In this document: positions 11,535-22,400 of the stretch, piece after piece
How positions within the stretch are numbered: position 1 is the first letter of the stretch
Layout of the letters: the number at the start of each line of letters is the position of its first letter
DNA from: Phellopilus nigrolimitatus
Taxonomy: Eukaryota; Basidiomycota; Agaricomycetes; Hymenochaetales; Hymenochaetaceae
Direction of reading: 5' to 3'
DNA: 64,000 nucleotides
Assembly: GCA_021029095.1 (NCBI GenBank)
Contig: JAJOHG010000056.1
Location: 124,001-188,000 of the forward strand
Notes under the pieces: model-generated
What the model was told of the DNA's origin: nothing
The model's input: the letters and a program-made list of their open reading frames with translations, nothing else
Databases searched by the model: none
Translations under genes and position numbers: made by a program

Positions 11535-13208
11535 TTAGTCTAGCGTAATCTTCAGCTGCTCCAGCGGTATCGGCACAAGGCTGTCCAGCACGATGCCTCG
11601 CGACCGAAGCTCAGCTTCGCAGTGCGGAGGCACCAACTGCTTGTTCATGTCAGGTCGGATTGAAAGCTCTGCAAAACAAGATAACAGATAGCATCGTGTC
11701 AGTAATCCTTTTGCTTCTCGGAAAATAGATACGACGCGCATAAGCGCCGAATATAAGTTACATCGACTTACCTTCCCGAGTAAAGTCAAACAGTCTCGGG
11801 AGGTCTTTCCCGTTTGGCATCCGCATACCTTCAGCCCGCAGCTCGTCAAACAAAGGATGGCACATGGCCTCCACAGCGCTCAGCCTCGCTTCGGGAGTAT
11901 ATTCCAGGAGCTTCGCAACCAAGTCAATCGCCTCTGGTGAGGTGCGTGGTCGGAAGACCTGTGTACGGATAATAGGAGTAATTTTAGATAACCGAAAGAC
12001 GCCATTGCAAGAATACGCTGACGTACCTTATGGAACGGATGAGGCTTAATTTGCGGGAACTTGTGTTCCATGTAGTTCGGGTTCATCGTCTTGATCTGCT
12101 CCCTCGATGGCGTTCCGAGTACTTTGATAATCTCCACCAACTGATCAATGCCACTTTCTCCAGGGAACAGTGGTTGGCCGAGCATAAGCTCTGCCATGAC
12201 GCAGCCGGTGGACCAGATATCTATATTTTCCCCAATGAGACACTAATAACGAGCGGAAGAGCTTGAAAGCAGCAAGAAGCACATACCAATATTCGTAGTG
12301 TAATTCGTCGAACCGAAAATCAACTCCGGCGCACGATAATATCTCGAGCAGATGTAGCTAACGTTCGGCTCTCCCGCCACGAGGATCTTTGCAGACCCGA
12401 AATCACAGAGCTTAAGCACACCTGTCGCAGGGTTGAGGAGCAGGTTCTGCGGCTTGATGTCGCGATGACAGATGCCGACGGAGTGGATGTACGCCAGCGA
12501 GCGTAGAAGCTGGTACATGTACAACTTGATTTGCAGTATAGGCATCGACTGCTTGAGCTTGACGTAGTGCCGTGAAGCACGGTAGACAGTTTCGGGAACA
12601 TATTCGAGAACAAGGTTAAGGTAAACTTCCTCCTTCTATTTCAAACAAAATGAAATAAAGGTGACATGATCGACGCAGTTAGAGCTGTCGATGGAGGACG
12701 CGAGTGCTCGACGGACCTTTTCTCCGTTCGTGTAAAAGAACGCTCTGAGATCGACGACGTTTGGGTGCGATACCAGTCGCATAATCTGGAGCTCACGGTT
12801 CTAAAGAGCGCGCATAGACAAAAAGGAGAAAGACAAGTTTATGAGCCTGGACCCTCGCCATATTCGACAGGAAAGGATGGGAAAGAAGGGGATATGAGGA
12901 AGCGAGGGCGAACCTTGAAGCGCTTGTCCTGGAGGACTTTCTTGATGGCGATGTCTTCGCCCTCCCTTTGGCCGCCGACGAGCCTTGCCTGGAAGACGAT
13001 ACCGAAAGAGCCGTTCCCGATAACCTTACAGTTGGTGTAAGATACTTCCGTTTGGTCACCCGACTTGCCATCGGAGGCGAGGACTTTAACGACTTTGTGG
13101 GGATCGTCGATTGCTGAAGACGGAATGAGATTGGGATATGGAGCAGCACAGGACAGAGGGGCACGGACCAGAGACCTTGACGCCGTTTATTGGGCCATGG
13201 TTTGCCAT
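11535..13208 (-). CDS. gsk3: Glycogen synthase kinase 3 (GSK3/shaggy family)
   Basis: CMGC-group Ser/Thr kinase acting in cytosol and nucleus in signalling and development. Exons join into a near-complete protein of about 390 residues. It has a short N-terminus ([11 protein letters not shown]) and the glycine loop [13 protein letters not shown]. The ATP-binding lysine lies in IAIKKV, the catalytic loop is [12 protein letters not shown] and the metal-binding site KLCDFGSAK. The activation segment [17 protein letters not shown] carries the tyrosine phosphorylated in all GSK3 kinases. The C-terminal part has [10 protein letters not shown] and [16 protein letters not shown], typical of GSK3 and not of MAPK or CDK. 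The stop is at 11535-11537. Many introns are visible, among them 12,660-12,710 and 13,110-13,190. The start ATG at 13208 precedes a short exon spliced to the AIDDPHKVV exon. Confidence 0.9.
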
Positions 13209-13570
13209 CTGCGGCTGTTGGAGAGTGAGGATGTAGTTGGCGGGGGAGAATGGTAGGACAGCGGGAGGACGGATATGATAAATAGGACAATCGGATAGAC
13301 GATGGGTGCGGAAAGACAAAGAGTCGACGGAGGGTGGGCGATGTTGGGAGAGGAGGACGATGGACGACGAGTGCAGAGACACTCAGCTGACCCCGCGGCA
13401 ACCACAAACACGACCCAAATACGTGCATATCATCAAGTATATGTACATTATTTTATCAATATTGTTTATTTTCTTTTCCTTTTCCTTTTCCTTTTCCTTT
13501 TCCTTTTCCTTTTTCTTTTCCTCTTCGCTTGCTTTCCAACCGTCATCTCCAACACTCGTCTTCAACGAAA
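13209..13570. promoter_or_regulatory. Divergent promoter region, GSK3 / PEBP
   Basis: About 360 bases between the start codons of GSK3 (minus) and the PEBP gene (plus). It contains a long pyrimidine tract directly before the PEBP start, common in strong fungal promoters. No TATA box or specific operator could be assigned. Confidence 0.5.
13471..13522 (+). repeat. (TTTTCC)n hexanucleotide tract
   Basis: About seven units of TTTTCC in near-perfect array, ending about 50 bases before the PEBP start codon. A pure polypyrimidine/polypurine tract like this could form triplex DNA and is prone to length change. Confidence 0.85.
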
Positions 13571-14568
13571 ATGTTCCACCCGCTCCTTGTTGCTTTCTCG
13601 CTCGTTTCATTCGTCCTTGCCCAGGACACTGCCCTCCAGATAGAGGCTATCGAGGCCCATTTTACGAATGCAGGCATTGTCCCCGACCTCCTTGCCACTT
13701 TCGCCCCCACCGCCGCCATGTCCGTTTCCTTCGATGGCGTTGGTGTCATCCAGCCCGGACAACCCCTCTCGCAATCCCGTAAGCATCATGGCATCCTATA
13801 CGCGCTCCGCTGCGCGGTTTCTTGACACATGGTATTATTCTCTTGCGTCCCAGAGGTATCACCGACGCCGAGCGTGACAGTCGCTTCCACCAATTCGTCC
13901 CTTGGCAGCAACTTCACGCTCGCCATGGTCGATGCTGGTCCGGTTGGCTCAGACCAGAGCAAAGGCCAGACGCGTCACTGGCTCGTCAACGGCGTTTCTC
14001 TCTCTGGTACGCGTCGCTTATATAACCAAGCATGTTGACCTAATAACCACCAAGGCTCGAACGGTAATGAGACCGTCTCTAATGCGTCTGCCACTGCTAT
14101 TACCGAGTATGCTGGCCCTGCTCCGCCTTCGGGCAGTGGTGCTCATCGGTATGTAAGCTTAGGAGAATTTTGAGGGACGTCGAAAAGTTGATGCACGTTC
14201 AAATCAGCTATGTGATTCTCCTCTACACGCAGCCCTCGTCTTTCACACCGCCCGATGGCCTCTCCTCGCCCAATGTTGGCGTGTCTGTCTTCTCGCTCTC
14301 GGACTACGTTAAGTCAACCGGTCTCGAAGGTCCCGTCGCGGGCATGTACTTCACAGTTGAGGTCGGAACCGCAAGCTCTTCGCCGTCCGCGACGTCTGCA
14401 GTTGAAACCTCCACGCTCCCTGTGCCCTCGTCAAACGGTAAAGGCGGGACTGCAACTGGCACGGGCAGCGCATCCTCGCAGCCAGGCACTTCGAACGGCG
14501 CTTTTGTTGTAAAGTCTAACGGAGCTGCATTGTTGCTCGGTGCTGTTCTGGCGGTTGGTTTTGCCTAA
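13571..14568 (+). CDS. Secreted, probably GPI-anchored PEBP-like protein
   Basis: Phosphatidylethanolamine-binding protein fold, exported. Residues 1 to about 18 (FHPLLVAFSLVSFVLA) form a signal peptide ending before QDT. Downstream exons carry PEBP marks: LAMVDAGPVGSDQ, the ligand-site block TRHWLVNG, and PSGSGAHRYVILLYTQP. The mature region is rich in N-x-S/T sites (NSS, NFT, NET, NAS). A Ser/Thr-rich stalk follows, and the C-terminus is hydrophobic (LLLGAVLAVGF) after SNG, which fits a GPI attachment signal. Three introns of about 50-60 bases break it. The ligand is unknown. The gene is divergent from GSK3. Confidence 0.82.
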
Positions 14569-14839
14569 CATGTGATAAGTACTGCTTATGGACTAAATGT
14601 GTAATTTATGTTTACATTCACTAGGGGCTCATGTGTATTTGAGACATCGTAACTCCCTCATTAATATCTATTCATAATCAAAGAGCACAAAAAGACAGTA
14701 CACCAACACTCGATGCCGGGATAGTCAAATCCCAAAGATTGGAGTTAATCAAAAGTAGCAACACTAACAGATCATGTGTGATTCAGTTTTCGTAGCGTTC
14801 TCTCGCCTGGTAAAAGTCATCATAAGCCAACGACTCGTT
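14569..14839. other. Convergent 3' region PEBP / RBM5-like
   Basis: Non-coding by eye; it should contain both 3' UTRs. No repeat was seen. Confidence 0.35.
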
Positions 14840-17627
14840 TTAATTGAATAAACCACATACTACGTCTTTGGCCATCCGGACGTATCCGGAGTAACCCTCC
14901 TCATATTTCCCCACTTCTCTTCCTTTGCTTGCGCCTAGGCCAGCACCAGACGCGTAGATGGCAGTTTGGCTTGAAATCTGGTTCAGAGTGCCGAAGGAAT
15001 GAAACTCAGACGGAGGAACTTACATGGGGTCCACTCTTCCTTCCCCCTCGGTGCCCAATCCCGTCCCCTCAGTCCAGCCCATCATCTTAAGCAGCTTGTT
15101 CCCAATATTGCGTTCATCTCTACCAGGTGCCACAGGTGGTAGAGGAGGTGACGGTGGAGGCGGTGGGCCCTCCGCAGATCGTTTGCTCGGTGCCTTTGAT
15201 TGAGACAGTTCTTGAAGAGGCATGTCGGGCTGATTAAAAAGCGTTCGGCGTTCGGAAGCGCGATCGCGATATTGGACTTTCAGTGCGTTCTGGTTGGACT
15301 GGTTGGGCGGACTCTGGTCCCCGCCATTCGCAGCACGAGCTTTCTCGCGCGCTACATCGCGTAGATTTGCGTCCTTATAGTTCTTCTGTTCCCCATATAG
15401 ATATCGTCAAACCGATTCGAATGGCTTCCTAGAAAACTCCTACCTTATGAAGATCGGACTCTTTGTTGTGTCGCTTCAACTGGTCCATCGACTTGAACTG
15501 ACGAGAGCAGAGCAAACAAGTCATTGCTTTTGTATCCGAGAACTCCTGCTCAACTTCAACATCTGGCGTAACAGTTCTCTGCAGCACTGACGTTTTAGCT
15601 GCCCGTGCTCGCATAAGGTTGCCAAAAAGAAGACGCACATCTTTAGCGACTGAAGCAGCAGGTATGGGTTGAGACATATGGCCGCTAAGCTCCTCTTGAA
15701 CTTGGTTCCACTTCGATATGTTATTCACCACTTTCTTGCTTGCAATCATCGGTGGAACCCTTTGCGCTTGTTTAGCTGCAGTAAAGAATTAGTACTTGGA
15801 TTTGCCTCGAAGAAGACGGTCTACCCTTTACATCCTCCATTTCTCCCCCATTATTATCTCCAGAGACATCATCCTTCATGTCATTGTCGTCATTGGCAGA
15901 GAATAAGAAAGCTGCTTGAGAAGGGATAGATGCTGTCGCAAAAATTCAGATACCAGAAAGTTTCTGACAATAAATTTCTGAACAGGTCAAAAAACCAACC
16001 TGTTGAACCCGGGGTAGCTTTCGCAGAAGATCCAATCTTATTGAAGTTAAGCGTGACAGGTTTATCTGACACCGGAAGCACTGATGCTTCAGCCAATACA
16101 GCAGGACTCTCTCCGGGTGCTGTAGACGATACTATAACTCCTGTTGGGTTTCGCGCAACTGATAGAAGATACACACCTTGGCTTTCTTTTTGTCCTTGTC
16201 TTTTTTCTCCTTCACGGTTGTTGCTTGTCGCTCATACCCAGACTCTTCAACTCTGAAGTCCATCACTGCTAATGAAGACCCTTCATCCCAGTACTTTACC
16301 CAAGTCCCTTCCATGCCACCAAGATTCAATGAAGAGGGGGCACATGAGTCGTCTTGGTACACATTGTCTGCCAACGGTTGAAAGGAATATGGGTGTGCAA
16401 ATGATGCCGCAACTGGGCGATCGGAAATACGAAACCCGTTAGGATGGAGCTGGGGGGACATGGTTGCTGCCAAAACAACGGAAGCTGCCTAGAGTAGAAT
16501 GATACCAAATCAGCAGACGAAAAAGAAATTGTATTGAAAACCATGCCTGGACGTCAACAAATTCAACAAAAGCAAAGCCCCAACTAGCCATTGTTGCTTT
16601 GTCTTTGATCAAAAGTACCCTCCTCATGCCCCTCGCACCCTCCTTGCTCACTCCGGCTGAGGTCTTCATGGCCTGCGCGATTGCTGCTGGTCCGGAAAGT
16701 GGATCTAGGCCACGAAAGAGAAGGACTGCAGATTGCGTGTTTCCTATGTCCCGAGTACCATCGTTTGCGAACTGCGGGCCACGTCTTCCCTGACCCGATG
16801 CATTCGCGCTCTGCGAATAATCGATCTTTACACGCTTTCCGTCATGCTGTGCCCCAGTTTCTTCGGCCCTTCTGAAGGTAGCAGCGGCCGACGCGCCATA
16901 GGAAGCTGGAGGAGGGAGCGAGACGAAAGGAAAGTTGGGGTCGACAAACGAGCGGGCCTCTTCCGTGGATCTGAATTGGGCGAAACCGAATCCCTTAGAT
17001 TGACCTTGAAAATCCAATGAGGGGACATCGTCAGGACACGGAAGCAGACAATGTGAATGGGCAAGTGCCTGTATTGCGATCTCGTATGACTGTGACGGTT
17101 TCGACGATGCACCCGCATCCTTTGAGAAAAGTTGCTAGCTGCAAACGCATTGTGAACAGATGGTTCGAAAACATGCTGTGGTACGTACATCTGCTTCTGT
17201 GAAGTCAGGATCTAATCCGAGGAAGATGACATGCGGACTAGGCTCGCTGGCCACATGTTTCTTTCGATTCTGAAAGCCGCCACGGTCGCGGTTGGAACGG
17301 TCATCGCGGTTGTCAAGAGACTGGTCGCGGAAGTTGTTGTAATTGCCAGGATAGTTGTAGTTGTTGTCGTATGAAGTGTCGTAGCCGTATTGCCCATAGT
17401 TTCTGCTGTCATCATGAGACGACCACTGGGACTCTTCAAAGCCCTGAAAAACATGGGAATGGTGAGCGACTGCGCAGACACCCTGCTCTCCGTATGCGAA
17501 CTCCGTTGTTGTATTTCCTCCTCTTCCCTTCGCCATAGTACTCGCCGTCTTCTCTCCCCCTGGTGTAGCCCCGATAATCACCACCCTCCCAATCCTTTCC
17601 TTGGTCCCATTCGCGGTGGTAAGACAT
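14840..17627 (-). CDS. RBM5/RBM10-like splicing factor (two RRMs, C2H2 finger, G-patch)
   Basis: A nuclear RNA-binding protein of the RBM5/6/10 group, acting in splice-site choice. In order, the N-terminus is Gly/Tyr/Arg-rich (MSYHREWDQGKDWEGGDYRG). RRM1 starts HVIFLGLDPDFTEADLATFL and ends with the RNP1-like QSKGFGFAQF. RRM2 has VLLFRGLDPLSG and SWGFAFVEFVDVQ. A WVKYWDEGSSLAVMD segment resembles the tryptophan/tyrosine-rich OCRE-side region. A C2H2 finger follows (CLLCSRQFKSMDQLKRHNKESDLH), and a G-patch GNKLLKMMGWTEGTGLG continues on the last exon with ASGAGLGASKG. The stop is at 14840-14842. One intron near 17,040 seems to start with GC rather than GT. Many introns are present; their exact ends in the 15,780-16,200 part are uncertain. 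Confidence 0.8.
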
Positions 17628-17807
17628 GACTCGGATCTAGAGCGAACGAACGTGGCGGAGAATGTAGCAGCCAGCAAGTAAGAGTGAGTCTACGTATAGT
17701 TAGAGTAAGAGTAAGAGTAAGAGTAAGAGTAAGTAATCCCAAGCGGTTTGCCACTTGAGAATATATTTCCCACACCGTTACTGAGCGTCGACCACCACAC
17801 TTACACA
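17628..17807. promoter_or_regulatory. Short divergent promoter, RBM5-like / complex I B15
   Basis: Only 180 bases separate the two start codons. The space includes a (GAGTAA)n array and a CAC-rich leader before the plus-strand ATG. Confidence 0.5.
17702..17733 (+). repeat. (GAGTAA)n hexanucleotide repeat
   Basis: About five units of GAGTAA within the divergent promoter between the splicing factor and the complex I subunit. Confidence 0.85.
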
Positions 17808-18252
17808 ATGGCGGCCCACGGTAAGCCATCCGTTTGCTCAGTATTAGCCCGTTTCTTGACATCGAACACGCCTTTAGACTCTGTCAAGGTGCATCATATA
17901 TGAGTCTAGTACAAATCGTGCTTGTGCGTTTACTACTTTCTCATAGGTCGATCCGGCTTATGAGCGATGGAACCGTATGGTGCGTCAAGGAGGAACAACC
18001 CGTGTCCCTCAGTACTAACTTTGGGCTCGTAAAGCGTGAAGATGTTTATAAGAACTTCAGATGGACAAAGGGTACAACTCGAGCTGCGCTCCTAGGTATG
18101 GTTGCCATCCCGGGTCTTTGTTGCTACATCTGCGCCGTCCAAGACGTGAGCTCTTCTCTGCCTTCCTTACTACATAAGCTCATTGAAGACTATAGACAAA
18201 GTTCAGCTGGAAAGGAAGGCGCAAAGGAGAACCCCTGGCTATTCAACGCTAG
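17808..18252 (+). CDS. NADH:ubiquinone oxidoreductase B15/NDUFB4-like subunit
   Basis: A small accessory subunit of mitochondrial respiratory complex I, about 75 residues, spread over five exons. The joined protein starts MAAHDSVKVDPAYERWNRM. It continues REDVYKNFRWTKGTTRAAL into one membrane segment (LGMVAIPGLCCYICAV) and ends TKFSWKGRRKGEPLAIQR. The order of the ERW...M..YK.FRWT block, one helix, and a K/R-rich tail with W.GRRKGE is the B15 pattern. The first exon is only 13 bases and the second 11, so the gene is easily missed by ORF calling. It converges on COQ7 with 32 bases between the stops. Confidence 0.78.
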
Positions 18253-18284
18253 ACCTGTTTAGACCATAACCAATGCAGTTTGCC

Positions 18285-19088
18285 TCATATCCTCTTGCAC
18301 ACCTCAATCGCTGCCTGGCACCCCGCACCAATTACTGCGCTCAGCAATGCATGCGCTGGCGCGCGTTGCGAATGGTGCTCGATGGCTGTGTCCAAGTGTT
18401 CAAGTTCGTCATCACGAAATTCTCGAATGACGTTCTTCAACAATGGTACACTCGGATGCTCCGATGGAAGCGACTCCATTTCTCTCAATTGGCTTTCATA
18501 TAATGACTTTTGAGCGAAAGAGCATGTCTCTGATAAGTTGAAAACGCACTCGTCGTAATGCTCCCCTATCACGGTCTCTACTGCCTCTGTGCATGCCATG
18601 GCAGCTTCTCGTCCCATCATGGCAGTCGCAGCACCTAGTGCATAACCTGCCCCTTTCGCCACTTCTGACAAGATAGTTGGCCGTACGCGATGTTGAAGTT
18701 GAAGCCTGTCCATTACTGCGAGATGTTTTTTTTCCTGTTCCCACATAATCTGCCCAAAATGTTTCAGAAACTCGCAAGTATTTCGTGAATGTATAACAAC
18801 CGGGTTGAAAGGACCAACCTGGATTACCGGGCCGACGTTGCGGTCTCTGCCCAAGACTGCTGCTTGGCCCTGATATATGAAATTGGCAGCGATTTCACCG
18901 GCTTGGTCGACGCGAATTGCCCTGTCCAAACATCTGTGATGAGCACGACTGAGCTTGGATGTGCTATTCACTGAGGCGTTGGACACGTTCGCTGTGTCGG
19001 TGTACGCGTTAGACGGGAGACTTTGCTCAGATGAGAAGGCCTTGTTAGCGTGGGTGAACCGCCTCGCCGTCAAAGCAGCCCTGTTCAT
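18285..19088 (-). CDS. COQ7: COQ7, 5-demethoxyubiquinone hydroxylase
   Basis: Mitochondrial inner-membrane di-iron hydroxylase of ubiquinone synthesis. The N-terminus is rich in Arg/Ser/Thr, as in a matrix-targeting signal. Two ferritin-like halves follow: the first has RAIRVDQAGEIAANFIYQGQ and the ExxH site in MWEQEKKHL; the second has VETVIGEHYD and FRDDELEHLD. These supply the Glu/His iron ligands. It ends AIEVCKRI with the stop at 18285-18287. Two introns (about 18,770-18,815 and 18,505-18,565) can be read through in frame over part of their length. Removing them restores the family text EHYDDQLREME. The upstream GTG in the same frame is not needed; the ATG at 19088 is chosen. Confidence 0.9.
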   Translation of the reverse strand: MNRAALTARRFTHANKAFSSEQSLPSNAYTDTANVSNASVNSTSKLSRAHHRCLDRAIRVDQAGEIAANFIYQGQAAVLGRDRNVGPVIQVGPFNPVVIHSRNTCEFLKHFGQIMWEQEKKHLAVMDRLQLQHRVRPTILSEVAKGAGYALGAATAMMGREAAMACTEAVETVIGEHYDECVFNLSETCSFAQKSLYESQLREMESLPSEHPSVPLLKNVIREFRDDELEHLDTAIEHHSQRAPAHALLSAVIGAGCQAAIEVCKRI

Positions 19089-19418
19089 ACTCGGCGTACG
19101 GGATACCACGAGTCTCGGTATGAGTAGGGTCGATAACTTGACAAGCTAGACTCAACGTGTTAGATCGACATCGCCACCTTGCGCATTACAGTACATATTA
19201 CATGTAATGAGAGAACAATCTCAATCAGGGCAGCCAATTATTGAGGAAATAGTCCAACAGATGATGCTAATGTGTCTATGTATCGTGCAAAGTGCTTGAG
19301 CGAATAATCAATAAGATGAGATCAAAACAGTTTAGAAAGCGTAATAAAAACAATTGTCCAATAATCAGATTTGCAAGTGAAGGGGAAAAAAAGGGTATGT
19401 ACTAAGTTTGCACGGAAA
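19089..19418. other. COQ7 promoter and formin 3' region
   Basis: AT-rich, no coding signal. Both flanking genes are on the minus strand. Confidence 0.35.
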
Positions 19419-22400
19419 TCAACGCTCGGTAATAGTCGCATCACCGTCCTCGCCATCCTCATACATTGGTGCTATTCCATCCTCGCCATCGGAATCGGCA
19501 CCTGATTCTAACCGTCCACCTGCCATTTCTCCTTCATCCTCGACGCCTAATTCCTCGCGGACATCCGACGTCGGAGACGAGATTGATTCTTCGGTGCCAA
19601 ACTCCGTCACTCGTCGGCGCCTAGTCCGTCTTGTCGACCGTTCTGGTCTCGATGCAGAAGTGGGAGTAAAGGCTTCAAAGCCGTCTGACTTTAAGGCCGC
19701 CAGCATATCACGAGCGAGATCGATAGTCTTGTCTCCCTCAGCTGGAAGGGCTGCTTCAATGCCTGGTTTGACAGTATCTTTGCCATCAACCTTGATCCTG
19801 AGAGGCGTAGCAGCTTTTCCATTTGGACGGCGGTTTTTGCGAGATTTCCGCCCGACGCTGTCTCCATTACGAAGTTTCTCGAGAAGATTATCCAGCACAG
19901 CGTTGTCGCCTGCGCCCGATGTGTCCACTTCCGCACTCTTCATAGAACGGTTAACCCTCGCCTCATCTGCTGCCTTCCGTCGTTTCTCGGCAGCATCGCG
20001 CTCTTCTTGAGCCGTTCTATTATCTGTTTGGCATTTCTGTGAACAGTGTAAGAATCTCCTTTTTTTTCCCTTATTGCAGTGTTCAATGTACCTTATACGA
20101 AGTCACGAACGTCTTGAAGATTCCATAGAACTCGGACGATGTCATACCTCGCTCTTCCTCGCCATAGTAACTAACGGCTTGGTTGAATGTTGTGTCTGCT
20201 ATATTAATATCATCCTGCAGATCCTCAAGCCGAGACCCGGCTTTTCCAACAAAGCTCCACATCTGAGAAATAAATGTGTTGTTCAAGTCCATGTCCGAGA
20301 AGTGCTCGTCGAGCTCGCATTTGATCTTCTTAAGGCCGTCGCGTAACTCTGCAAAACCCTTCCGAACATCTTGCAGATTAACTGTAGCATATGTAGCATA
20401 GTTTTATCAGTCACTTTCTGGAATGATTAATAACAAAGGATATCGATACACACCTCGATATGCATCAGCCGGTTTTTCAAGTTCATTGAAGAACTCTTCC
20501 ATTTCTGGAAAGTGATGTGCCACAGTTCGTTCTAGGAAGTGCAAAAGCGTGGTGTTGTTTAAGGACTTAGTATCGACAAGCTGAAGCCGGTCGTGCATTA
20601 GATAATTACTGACGACTTTGTATGTTTCCGTACCTTGTTGATACTGCTGACACGAAAACCAAAAGCACCGCCCTTGATACCTGTTCCGTTCATATAATTA
20701 CCAATGAGTAAAATCAGCTATGTAACACAGTCAGCATTACGATATTTAGCAGGTAAGTAGTACTCACGCTCAATAGCTCTTTAAAATGAGTTGCATGTAG
20801 TAACCCTTGACCGGCCTCCACCAATTTCCGGGCACCCTGTAAAACATTAAGGATGTCGCCATTACAATAAATTGCACAAACGGACCTGATCAAGCAACTG
20901 CCTCGTTTCGTCAAAGGTGATCCTGTACAGCATCGCTTCGATCCGAGGACCAAGACGTTCAATTTGGATTAACTTAACCATGAGACGATCGGATGGATGA
21001 AGTCCACTCAGTTCTTCCGCGTCGGCGTTTCGGTAAATGTTCAATTTCCCGACCTTGAAGGGTCAGAACCACCACATAGCGTAAGTATGCATATTACTCA
21101 TACCTGCTCTGGAGTAGGAAGAAGATTCTTCAATTCGCCAAGGAATGTCTCCGTGCAGAGACCTTTGTCGAATTCTTCGATTTTGAAGGCGATATCTTCA
21201 GGTTGCAGATTTTTGACTCGCTGAATAAGTATCTCTGTAGAATGATGTTTATTGTTTGACTTTATTCACAACGAGGTTTTTGCGACGTACCAACGCGCTT
21301 CTTGGTTTGAGGATCAAGAACGCTCCGAAGCTCCGCTCTCTTTTGCTTGGCTTTGATAATCAATGATGAGCACTCTATAGGTCAAAAAAAAAGCCTAATT
21401 TTCTTGGCTTACCCATTAAATTAATGACAAGCTGTTTCGCTTTGAAATCCTCCTCCATCTCTTCCCAGATACGTTGTTCCCTGAGTTTTTTGATCCACCC
21501 CTGCTCCTTATCCGGTTCCTCATCATTCCACAATGTTTTGCCAACTTGAGTCTGGGGAAGTTTGTCCCATTGTAACTGCTTCATCTTCGTGTTCGGAGTG
21601 ATTGCAATGTCCTTGCGAGCCATTATGAGGTTATTCAAATTCATACCGAGATACATGGACGGGCGAGCAGACCCAGGCGCCGAAGAAGGCGCCGACCCAA
21701 AGCCCTGCCCAGGAGGTAGAGGCGGAGGAGGAGGAGGAGGAATATTTGCAGAGAAAGACGAAGATAAAGCGGCGAAACCAGGGGGAGGTGGAGGAGGGGG
21801 CGGAGGAGGGGGCGGAGGGCTAGCAAATCCGACAGAACCGGTCATTGAAAAGGATGGTGGAGGCGGTGGAGGCGGTGGCGGCGGCGGAGGAGGGGATGAT
21901 CCGTCGTCTGCTGAGGAACCTTGACCTGATAATCTGGAGTGACCGTTGTCTGAAGGTGATGTTCCAGGTTCTCTTTGCAATCCAGCCATTCTGCTAGCAA
22001 TAATTTCGGCTAAAGACTTCTGACCGTTTGGACGACTTCCATCAGCTGTATGAGAAGGCCCAGCATTTGTCGAATTAGAAATTGACTGCATATGCTCCAT
22101 TGAGCGGCGAGATCCAACAGATGTAGCTTGAGTGTCTTCTGTAAAGGTGGTAAATCCGCTTCTAGTGGATTGACGATACTCACTCTCAGAGTCCTTGTCC
22201 TCAGAGGATACATGGGAATCCCTGCTGAAGTCAATGCGCTCATGCTCATCCATGTGTCCGGGAGGCAAGAGGGTACTAGAGGAAAAGCTTTGCGTATTCG
22301 GATCGCCATCCAAAACGAGCCGTGACGTGTTCCCCCGCCACGGTGAACCTCTGGAAGCATTGCGAGGACTGGAAATTGTTCCGTCTCGTTGAGGATACTG

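Noticed and set aside
13306..13782. Plus-strand frame reading Phe/Ser repeats.
   Set aside because: It is produced by translating the TTTTCC microsatellite; the true gene starts at 13571 with a signal peptide.
21562..21924. Glycine-rich plus-strand protein.
   Set aside because: It is the antisense of the formin FH1 proline runs.
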